A stretch of DNA of 64,000 nt from Nocardia spumae (GTDB lineage: Bacteria; Actinomycetota; Actinomycetes; Mycobacteriales; Mycobacteriaceae). Of the stretch, positions 8,226 through 14,388 are shown piece after piece; within the stretch, counting starts at the first letter, position 1, and every line of letters begins with the position of its first letter. The notes under the pieces are model-generated. The model was not told the origin of the DNA. It did no database searches and was given only the letters and a program-made list of their open reading frames with translations. A program made the position numbers and the translations under genes. The stretch spans positions 186,001-250,000 of the forward strand of contig NZ_JAJFZL010000001.1 of NCBI RefSeq assembly GCF_020733635.1. Direction: 5' to 3'.

Positions 8226-10013
8226 TCACCGAACCGTCCGGAATCGCAGCATCATGTCGTGGTCCTCGTGATCGAGCAGGTGGCAGTGCCATACGAATCC
8301 GCGCAGTTCCGAATCGTGATGCGCGGCATGTTCATCCGAATGTCCGGCCATGGCGGCCGACGGCGGATTCAGTCGAGGGAAGGGCGCGTCCGGATCGAAA
8401 CCGAGCTCCTCGGCGGTCGGAAAGCGCATCACGACGCGGGTCACTGTGCCGCCGTCGACGCGCACCACATCCTTCCAGCCACTCTCCCACGGAGCCGGTG
8501 GCTGCGGTGGGCCGGCGAGGAATCCCTCCGGATCCGGTGTCCAGCGCACGCCGACGGCCGGTTGTGGATGAGCCAGTTGATAATCCACCGTTCGCAGTGG
8601 AGTACGGCTGAGGATGCGGAAGTTGACCAGGTGAATGTGGATCGGATGGGGATCCGGGGTGATGTTGACGATGTTCCACACCTCGGTCGCACCCTGGCGC
8701 GGCATCTCGATATCCGGATCGGCGTAGCGCAGGTTGTTGAGCGACATGATCGCCGGCGGCACGCGCGGCTCGTAGGGCTGACTGACGGTCAGGGTACGAG
8801 CGCGGTCCGGCGCCGGTATCGCGGGCAACGCCGGCGGCTGCCCTGGACCGCCACGCAGAGTCCACGGGACCGGGCCGCGAAATCCGGTGCGATCCTCGGC
8901 GCGGAAACGGCAGAACACGCCCATCGCCACCTCACCCAATACGGCCGCCTGGAATACCGGCGGTTCGTCATTGCACAGCTCGACCGTCTCCCCCGGTGCC
9001 AGTTCGGTGAAATCGACCAGCAGGTCGACACGTTCGGCGGGAGCCAGCCGCAGCGTCCGGACCGGAACCGGCGCATCGAGCAGGCCGTGATCGTTGCCGA
9101 TCACCCAGAACCGCATGTGATTGCCGAAGAACAGATTCCAGGTACTGAACGAGGCCGCGTTGATCGCGCGGAACCGGTACAGCCCGCGCGCCACCGGCAG
9201 CTGCGGCCACACCACCCCGTTCACCACGCCGACGTCACCGACCGCACCGCCCTCCCACAGCCCTCGCGGCACCACGACGGTCGAGCGCAGACTCTGGCGT
9301 CCCTCCGGGGTGAACAACTTCTCCTGCAGCACCAACGGCATCTCGAAGTCACCGGCGGGCAGACCGAGCGGATTTCCCGGCTGCCCGGTGTCGAATTCGT
9401 CGCGGAGCAACACCATTCCGGTCAATCCGGCGTAGACGTTGGCCCGGGTGATCCCCATCGGGTGATCGTGGTACCAGAGGTGCCCCGCCGATTGCCGCAG
9501 CGGGAACTCGTGATCGAGGTGCTGTCCGGGCAGCACCAGTTGTTCCGGGTGACCGTCGGACGCGGGCGGGGTCACCCCACCGTGCAGGTGCAGCGAGGCC
9601 GGTACCACGGTCCGATGGCTTTCCGGCACCCCGTGCAGGCTGGTGTCGATATCGGCGGCGAACGGGTGAGCGCCGAGACGGTTGTGAAATCGCACCGTGA
9701 GCGGTCGGCCCGCCTCGTGTTCGATGGTCGGGCCGAGATAGGTCGAATCGTTGTAGCCGAAGGCCGGCACCGCCGGCATATCGCGGTGGAAGCGATGTGC
9801 GGCACTGCGTGCGACCAGGTCCAGCCGGTCACCGGTGACGACCGGCGGTCGCGGCAGCTCGTCGACGAAGCGTGCCATGGGCGGGGAATGAAACAGCAGC
9901 GGACTCTCGAATCCGGGCGGATCGGCGGCGGCGGTCATCCGGCCCGCCACTGCCGCCGTGAGACCCGTGCCGATACCCCGCAACATCGCGCGGCGGCCGA
10001 TCGGTCGATACAT
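8226..10013 (-). CDS. Tat-exported multicopper oxidase
   Basis: A 595-residue multicopper oxidase. The N terminus GRRAMLRGIGTGLTAAVAG resembles a twin-arginine signal, so export of the folded copper enzyme is likely. All four copper-binding regions are visible: HLHGG (about 141), WYHDHPMG (about 181), HPIHIHLVNF (about 455) and the C-terminal HCHLLDHEDHDMM. The HCH-X-LDHE-DHDMM end matches CueO/bilirubin-oxidase/SpoA-type proteins with mononuclear T1 and trinuclear T2/T3 centres. Start ATG 10013 with GGAAGG about 9 nt upstream; GTG 10022 is possible. First gene of the leftward cluster and divergent from the TetR gene, whose candidate operator lies 50 bp upstream. It could oxidise phenols, metals or cuprous copper. 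Confidence 0.9.
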   Translation of the reverse strand: MYRPIGRRAMLRGIGTGLTAAVAGRMTAAADPPGFESPLLFHSPPMARFVDELPRPPVVTGDRLDLVARSAAHRFHRDMPAVPAFGYNDSTYLGPTIEHEAGRPLTVRFHNRLGAHPFAADIDTSLHGVPESHRTVVPASLHLHGGVTPPASDGHPEQLVLPGQHLDHEFPLRQSAGHLWYHDHPMGITRANVYAGLTGMVLLRDEFDTGQPGNPLGLPAGDFEMPLVLQEKLFTPEGRQSLRSTVVVPRGLWEGGAVGDVGVVNGVVWPQLPVARGLYRFRAINAASFSTWNLFFGNHMRFWVIGNDHGLLDAPVPVRTLRLAPAERVDLLVDFTELAPGETVELCNDEPPVFQAAVLGEVAMGVFCRFRAEDRTGFRGPVPWTLRGGPGQPPALPAIPAPDRARTLTVSQPYEPRVPPAIMSLNNLRYADPDIEMPRQGATEVWNIVNITPDPHPIHIHLVNFRILSRTPLRTVDYQLAHPQPAVGVRWTPDPEGFLAGPPQPPAPWESGWKDVVRVDGGTVTRVVMRFPTAEELGFDPDAPFPRLNPPSAAMAGHSDEHAAHHDSELRGFVWHCHLLDHEDHDMMLRFRTVR

Positions 10014-10062
10014 CCCTCGCACCTTCCGAGGGTGATTCGAGCATCACCCGTCGCAGCGACCA

Positions 10063-10086
10063 TACCATTTAGTACAGTAAACGGTA
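10063..10086. promoter_or_regulatory. candidate TetR operator (24-bp imperfect palindrome)
   Basis: TACCATTTAGTA / CAGTAAACGGTA: the second half, reversed and complemented, matches the first at 9 of 12 positions, including TACC-TTTA. It is a marked AT-rich island in the gap between the multicopper oxidase and TetR genes, the usual location and size for a TetR dimer site controlling both directions. Confidence 0.55.
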
Positions 10087-10117
10087 CTTGATTGAATGGT
10101 GAAGCCGGAGGTGAGCC

Positions 10118-10189
10118 GTGCGCACACCGGATCCGCAGGTGATCGACTCCCCTACGATCGAGTTATGCACCTGGGCGGTACGGCGGTGA
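10118..10189 (+). CDS. possible 23-codon leader ORF upstream of tetR
   Basis: A GTG at 10118 is preceded by GGAGG with a 6-nt spacer, a far better ribosome site than that of the TetR gene itself. The frame encodes 23 residues (ending IELCTWAVRR) and stops 4 nt before the TetR ATG, in a different frame. This could be a leader peptide translationally coupled to tetR. It could also be chance. There is no homology to lean on. Confidence 0.35.
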   Translation: MRTPDPQVIDSPTIELCTWAVRR

Positions 10190-10193
10190 GCCG

Positions 10194-10799
10194 ATGACGG
10201 CGTCGAAGAAGGCCCCGCTGTCCAAGAAGGCCGAGGCACAACATCGCAACCGGCGCCAGACCACCCGCCTGTCCTACGAGGATTGGGTGAACGGCGCCCT
10301 GGATCTACTGGCCCGCGAAGGCGTGACCGCGATCCGCATCCCCCGGCTGTGCCAGGACCTCGGCGTCACCAAGGGCAGTTTCTATTGGCATTTCGACGAT
10401 CTCGAACAACTGATGGCGGCCATGGCCGACCGATGGGGCGAAACGCAAAGCGAGGCGGTACGTGCCCTCGCCGCCCTGGATTCGATACCGGTCGAGGCGC
10501 GAATCGAGAAGATGGCCGCCATGCTGGTGGACCAGCGGCACTGGATGGTCGAGGCCTCGGTACGGGAATGGTCACGCACCGACGAGACGGTGGCGGAGGC
10601 GGTGCGGGCACTGGATCAGCGCATCTTCCGGACGGTGCAGACGATCATGCTCGATCTCGGCTTCGATCCGGTACAGGCCCGTCAGCGGGCCGGCGCGATG
10701 GTGTATCTGGGCATCGGGCTGATCCACGGCCGCGACAATCTGCCGACCCCGACCCCGGAGGAAGTGCAGGGGGTTGTGGACCTGCTCATCCGGCCGTGA
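10194..10799 (+). CDS. TetR-family transcriptional regulator
   Basis: A 201-residue TetR/AcrR repressor. After a Lys-rich N terminus, the helix-turn-helix (about 30-75) reads VNGALDLLAREGVTAIRI, LCQDLGVTKGSFYWHFDD, a near-textbook TetR signature with recognition helix and YWHF. The remaining ~125 residues form the helical ligand-binding domain (VRALDQRIFRTVQTIMLDLG). It is divergent from the multicopper oxidase cluster, with a 24-bp palindrome in between, so repression of that cluster and of itself is the simplest reading. The ATG has only a weak Shine-Dalgarno and may depend on coupling to the small ORF ending 4 nt upstream. Its 3' end converges on the methyltransferase gene. Confidence 0.85.
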   Translation: MTASKKAPLSKKAEAQHRNRRQTTRLSYEDWVNGALDLLAREGVTAIRIPRLCQDLGVTKGSFYWHFDDLEQLMAAMADRWGETQSEAVRALAALDSIPVEARIEKMAAMLVDQRHWMVEASVREWSRTDETVAEAVRALDQRIFRTVQTIMLDLGFDPVQARQRAGAMVYLGIGLIHGRDNLPTPTPEEVQGVVDLLIRP

Positions 10800-10839
10800 G
10801 GATGCGCTCGAAAGCGCACTTCGACGGCGAGTGCTACAG

Positions 10840-11649
10840 CTAGGCCGCCCGGGCAATGGCCCGGATCGCTCGGAGGCGTCGGTCAGCGAGGCCTTCGATG
10901 AGGTTGTCGACGCGGCTGCCGAAGTCGGGGACGAAGGCATGGAGTCCTAGTGGGCCGGGGGGCAGCGCGCGCACCGTTCGCATCGTGGTCACGGCCTGTT
11001 CAGTGAGGTCTGCCCAGTGCTCGATGGTGAATCCCGCGCCTTCGACGGTGGCGCGCAGCGCGGCCGGAGTCAGCAGGTGACCCTGGTGGGGTCGGTCGGC
11101 CCAGGGCACCGGGTAGTCCGGTTCGCCGCGTTCACCGGAGGTGATGTCCCACATGGCAAGTCGGCCACCGCTAGTCAGGACACGGCAGGCCTCCCGATAC
11201 AGGAGGTCTTTATCGGCCACATTCATTTGGACGTGCTGGCTGAAGACGACATCGAAGGACGAGTCGGTGAACGGGAGGTCGGTGACATCTGCCCGCCGGA
11301 CGATGATTCGGTCGTCCAGGTCGACCAGACGGTTGAGCCAGCGGGCCGTATCGCAGTAACTCTCGGCCAGGTCGATCGCCGTCACCGTGCATTCGAAGCG
11401 CGCGGCGAGGTACCGCGCGGTCCCGCCGATGGAGGTACCGGCATCGAGCACGTTGCTGCCGGGGTCGATGTCGAGCAGGTCCGCGAGCTGCTCGGTCGCG
11501 ATACGTCCACTGGTGTGGAAGTCCTCGAGCATTCCGAGGTCGGCAGCCCGCAGGTGGTCGAGGTCCTTCCCCGCGGCGATGAGGGCTCGTTCGATGTCCA
11601 GCCGGGATGAGCCGGTCTCGTAGTGGGAGGGGATACGCGCACGTGTCAT
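10840..11649 (-). CDS. class I SAM-dependent methyltransferase
   Basis: A 269-residue methyltransferase with a Rossmann SAM fold: motif I NVLDAGTSIGGTARYLA (about 70-86, a variant of DxGxGxG), motif II AIDLAESYCDTARWLN, and acidic DVTDLPFTDSSFDVVFSQHV. The layout resembles sarcosine/dimethylglycine N-methyltransferase-like and UbiE/Coq5-type enzymes acting on small molecules. The ATG at 11649 is preferred because AGGAAA lies 6-11 nt upstream; the ATG at 11664 would place that site inside the gene. It lies 11 bp downstream of the HxlR regulator on the same strand, so they probably form one transcript and the regulator controls the methyltransferase. Substrate unknown. Confidence 0.8.
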   Translation of the reverse strand: MTRARIPSHYETGSSRLDIERALIAAGKDLDHLRAADLGMLEDFHTSGRIATEQLADLLDIDPGSNVLDAGTSIGGTARYLAARFECTVTAIDLAESYCDTARWLNRLVDLDDRIIVRRADVTDLPFTDSSFDVVFSQHVQMNVADKDLLYREACRVLTSGGRLAMWDITSGERGEPDYPVPWADRPHQGHLLTPAALRATVEGAGFTIEHWADLTEQAVTTMRTVRALPPGPLGLHAFVPDFGSRVDNLIEGLADRRLRAIRAIARAA

Positions 11650-11660
11650 ATCGGTTTCCT

Positions 11661-12353
11661 TCATCGATCAGCGCGGCTGACGGACTGGTATCTGCTCGAT
11701 ATCGGTTCGGGCGGGCCGGGTTCGGTGACGGGTCGCAGACGATCGAGAGCCTCGAGCCTTCCGTGCGTGGTGAGCCCGAGCGCGGTGGCCCCGTCGAGGT
11801 CTATCAACCCGGTGAGCAGACCGAGAACGGCACGGGGTGGTCCCTCGATGGTGAGGTCCGGGTCGGCGGCGCGGCCGACCCTCGTGCGTACTCCGCCATC
11901 GCCGAGCTCGACGACCGCGTGTTCGCCGGACGCGATCAGTTGAATAGTGAGCGGTGGGCCGTCGGGATCGGTGTCGGCGGTGAACCACGCCGGCGCGTAG
12001 GCGAGCCACTGCGCCCGGAACGTGTCGCCGGGCCGCTCGGTGGCCATGAACTGCATGCCCCACAGGCCGAGTGTCCGCAGTGTGGGTTCCAGCGCCCGCC
12101 CGGTGTCGGTCAGTTCGTAGAGAGTGGTCGCGACCGGAGGTGGCGCGTCAACGGTGTCGATCAGCCCGCTCTCCTTCAGCTCGCCCAGCCGGGTCGACAA
12201 AAGGTTGGCGGCGATGGAAGGCAGCCCGTTCTTCAGATCGGTGAAGCGGCACGGCCCCTGCACAAGCAGCTCGCGAACGATCAGCAGTGTCCACCGGTCG
12301 CCGACCAGGTCGAGCGCTCGGGCGATCGAACAGTATTCACCGTAGCTTCGCAT
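11661..12353 (-). CDS. HxlR-family regulator with C-terminal SCP2-like region
   Basis: A 230-residue regulator. Residues 1-100 form an HxlR winged helix with the typical early Cys (YCSIARALDLVGDRWTLLIV), then LPSIAANLLSTRLGELKESG and LYELTDTGRAL. HxlR proteins often sense electrophiles or oxidants through that Cys (Cys8 here). Residues about 115-215 (TIQLIASGEHAVVELGDGG onward) look like an SCP2-type lipid-binding domain, an arrangement seen in other actinobacterial HxlR proteins. It leads a two-gene unit with the methyltransferase. A perfect palindrome plus an in-phase half-site lies 23-59 bp upstream of its ATG, consistent with autoregulation. Confidence 0.85.
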   Translation of the reverse strand: MRSYGEYCSIARALDLVGDRWTLLIVRELLVQGPCRFTDLKNGLPSIAANLLSTRLGELKESGLIDTVDAPPPVATTLYELTDTGRALEPTLRTLGLWGMQFMATERPGDTFRAQWLAYAPAWFTADTDPDGPPLTIQLIASGEHAVVELGDGGVRTRVGRAADPDLTIEGPPRAVLGLLTGLIDLDGATALGLTTHGRLEALDRLRPVTEPGPPEPISSRYQSVSRADR

Positions 12354-12375
12354 GCGACCAGCATACGCAGGGAGG

Positions 12376-12412
12376 AGTAGAGTTTCTCTACTTATAGGTT
12401 TATTTTCTCTAC
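12376..12412. promoter_or_regulatory. candidate HxlR operator: palindrome plus phased half-site
   Basis: AGTAGAG-TTT-CTCTACT (12376-12392) is a perfect 7+3+7 palindrome. A further CTCTAC at 12407-12412 repeats the right half-site (12386) with a 21-bp offset, two helical turns. The stretch is AT-rich compared with its surroundings and lies immediately upstream of the HxlR gene. Confidence 0.6.
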
Positions 12413-12622
12413 CGCAGAGGGTGATGTGGTATCACGCCACCACCATCGTTTCTGGCATCTGCCGGCTTTGTTCGCGGGCCGCACGGTCGGCTATGAGAGG
12501 TAGGGCGACCGAGAGGTGTCCGGTGAATACTTCTGTGCCTGTTTCCGTTCGGCACGCAACGCAGTCCGGACATTGCGGCCCGTTCGGGATCCGGATCCCG
12601 CGTCCCGAACGGCCGGTCCGTG

Positions 12623-12698
12623 TGGTGGAGCCTAGGGGAATCGAACCCCTAACCCCTGCCTTGCAAAGGCAGTGCTCTGCCAATTGAGCTAAGGCCCC
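12623..12698 (-). tRNA. tRNA-Ala (TGC), second copy, CCA encoded
   Basis: On the minus strand the sequence folds as a cloverleaf: acceptor GGGGCCT/AGGCTCC, anticodon arm CTGCC-TTTGCAA-GGCAG with anticodon TGC, and T arm AGGGG-TTCGATT-CCCCT. The mature body is 12626-12698 (73 nt) and a genomic CCA follows at 12623-12625. It is identical to the tRNA-Ala at 13013-13085, which lacks an encoded CCA. Confidence 0.95.
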
Positions 12699-12713
12699 GG
12701 TGCGTACGCGGAC

Positions 12714-12821
12714 TCAGCGCGTGGTCACCTCGTGCCACACATCCGCCTCGTTCCGCTTGCGAACCTTGGTGACAGCGAAGACAACTGCGGCCAGGACACC
12801 GATCGTCAGAAGAAGTTTCAT
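12714..12821 (-). CDS. DLW-39 family small membrane protein
   Basis: A 35-residue ORF, too short for many gene finders: MKLLLTIGVLAAVVFAV, then TKVRKRNEADVWHEVTTR and a TGA stop. It matches the actinobacterial DLW-39 family, named for a C-terminal DLW (here DVW) and usually found beside the tRNA-Ile/tRNA-Ala pair near gyrA, exactly its place here. A single N-terminal transmembrane helix is followed by a basic and then polar tail, so it is probably membrane-anchored with the tail in the cytoplasm. Function unknown. It lies between the two identical tRNA-Ala genes. The Shine-Dalgarno is weak (GGGTGG). Its position and sequence pattern make it convincing despite its size. Confidence 0.75.
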   Translation of the reverse strand: MKLLLTIGVLAAVVFAVTKVRKRNEADVWHEVTTR

Positions 12822-13012
12822 GCCGTCCACCCTACTGTGCTCGCCGCGCCGAAGCTTCCGGCAGGCGTGTGGATTACCCGAACTCGCGCGCCGCCGGCGT
12901 GAGGAAGGACAAGCGAATCGCGGCCCGTGGCGGCGATCATCGACAGTGGTGAATCACCGAACAACGTGCTGAGCAGATGACGGTATCCCCCGAACCGGTC
13001 CATCCGTTGAAG

Positions 13013-13085
13013 TGGAGCCTAGGGGAATCGAACCCCTAACCCCTGCCTTGCAAAGGCAGTGCTCTGCCAATTGAGCTAAGGCCCC
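13013..13085 (-). tRNA. tRNA-Ala (TGC)
   Basis: The same cloverleaf as the copy at 12626-12698, with anticodon TGC in the loop TTTGCAA. No CCA is encoded (ACTT follows the acceptor stem). It lies 35 bp after tRNA-Ile on the same strand, the standard ileT-alaT order downstream of gyrA in mycobacteria and relatives. Confidence 0.96.
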
Positions 13086-13120
13086 CTCGGCCGTGCGATA
13101 CGACCAGGTATATGGAAATG

Positions 13121-13194
13121 TGGGCCTAGGAGGACTTGAACCTCCGACCTCTTCGTTATCAGCGAAGCGCTCTAACCGCCTGAGCTATAGGCCC
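13121..13194 (-). tRNA. tRNA-Ile (GAT)
   Basis: Minus-strand cloverleaf of 74 nt: acceptor GGGCCTA/TAGGCCC, D arm with GCTCAGGCGGTTAGAGC, anticodon arm CTTCG-CTGATAA-CGAAG with anticodon GAT, and T arm GGAGG-TTCAAGT-CCTCC. It is first of the tRNA-Ile/tRNA-Ala pair downstream of the DUF3566 gene. Confidence 0.96.
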
Positions 13195-13291
13195 GTGGGT
13201 GAAACTGGTGTCTCACTCGACTCGGTAGAGAGTACACAACACCTCGATACCTCTCCAAAACGCCTGGTCAAAGCATCCTCCGAGAGACAAA

Positions 13292-13322
13292 CGGCCGGTC
13301 CCGGAGAACCCGGAACCGGCCG
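13292..13322 (-). terminator. stem-loop terminator after the DUF3566 gene
   Basis: CGGCCGGTCCCGG (13292-13304) pairs with CCGGAACCGGCCG (13310-13322), 12 of 13 positions, around a 5-nt loop. It lies 15 bp past the DUF3566 stop on the minus strand and is followed by TTTGTCT. Probably ends the gyrB-gyrA-DUF3566 transcript before the tRNAs. Confidence 0.65.
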
Positions 13323-13337
13323 CTCGCGAGTGCTTCG

Positions 13338-14309
13338 TCAGTCCGGATCGGCGAGGGTGACCTGGACACCGCCCACCAGATCGGTGCACTGGTTGTAGAT
13401 GAATACACCGACCGTCGACAACGCGGTGAACAGGACCACGTTGATCAGACCGATCACGGCCGCATATCCGAAGACGCTGCCGGCGTCGATGATGGTCGTC
13501 GCCGAGGAATTGTTGTCGTTCACCATATCGGTGAACGTGCTGTTCAACCGATCCCAGACACCCATGCCGGACAGCACGATGTAGAGGAATCCGACCGCCA
13601 GCATCCAGACGAAGAACATCGCGACGCTGATCACCAGCGACACCTTCAACGTCGACCACGGGTCGATATGACGCACCTGCACCGTCGCGCGCAGTGGCTC
13701 GCCGTTGTGCACGGCCTGCGCGACCGCGGCGGGCGCGGACGGCGAGACGTGCGGGGCCGGGGCCTTCACCGCCATCGGAACCTGCTGTCCCGCATTGACA
13801 TCCGCCTGCGGCAGCGGATGCCGCAGATCCGACAGATCGGGCAGGTCCTTGATCAGCTCCGGCCGGGCGATACTGCGAGTCGGGCCATCGATTCCGACCG
13901 ACTTCACCATCGCCGCTTCCTTACGCGCCGCCTTGGCGGCCAGGTCGGTGGTGGTGCGAGCGTTGCTCACACCGCCACCCAGACCGCTCTGCGCACTGCG
14001 ACCCTGCACCGGTGCCTGCCCCGGGCGGTTCAGATTCGACTGCGGCTCGCGCTGCGGCAACTGCGACCAGCCCTCCTCGAAGCGGGACCCACCACGACCA
14101 TCACCGCCCTCGGCGGGATCCGGTGCCGAACCACCTACCTTGGCGGAATCACCATGTGGCTCGGACGATGCGGGCGAATTGCCCGAGCCGTTCTCGGCCG
14201 ACGACCCCGACCGCGGCGCAGGCCGCGGCGGAATCGGTGACGGTGCGATCCGCTCGGTCACACCGTTGGCGTGGTTTCGCTCGTCGTTCGGCTGATTCGG
14301 AGTGGTCAA
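13338..14309 (-). CDS. DUF3566 transmembrane protein
   Basis: A 323-residue protein homologous by position and C-terminal domain to Rv0007 of M. tuberculosis. Residues 1-205 are low-complexity, rich in Pro, Ser, Gly and Ala, and probably disordered in the cytoplasm. The C-terminal ~115 residues are the DUF3566 domain: VRHIDPWSTLKVSLVISV runs into a first membrane helix (VAMFFVWMLAVGFLYIVL), a polar extracytoplasmic segment, and a second helix (YAAVIGLINVVLFTALSTVG). It follows gyrA by 79 bp on the same strand. The role is unknown; its constant linkage to gyrA suggests a link to replication or envelope growth, which is inference. Confidence 0.85.
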   Translation of the reverse strand: MTTPNQPNDERNHANGVTERIAPSPIPPRPAPRSGSSAENGSGNSPASSEPHGDSAKVGGSAPDPAEGGDGRGGSRFEEGWSQLPQREPQSNLNRPGQAPVQGRSAQSGLGGGVSNARTTTDLAAKAARKEAAMVKSVGIDGPTRSIARPELIKDLPDLSDLRHPLPQADVNAGQQVPMAVKAPAPHVSPSAPAAVAQAVHNGEPLRATVQVRHIDPWSTLKVSLVISVAMFFVWMLAVGFLYIVLSGMGVWDRLNSTFTDMVNDNNSSATTIIDAGSVFGYAAVIGLINVVLFTALSTVGVFIYNQCTDLVGGVQVTLADPD

Positions 14310-14388
14310 TGCAGAATCCTTCGATCCGTCGTGGCGCCGCTGCTTGTGGAGAAATTACCGCTTCCAGAACCTAACGCTAATCCGAGCC

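Noticed and set aside
8259..10091. 610-residue plus-strand frame opposite the multicopper oxidase
   Set aside because: Shadow of a gene with all four copper motifs intact.
12352..12687. 111-residue plus-strand frame
   Set aside because: Runs through the tRNA-Ala gene and the HxlR operator. Not a gene.
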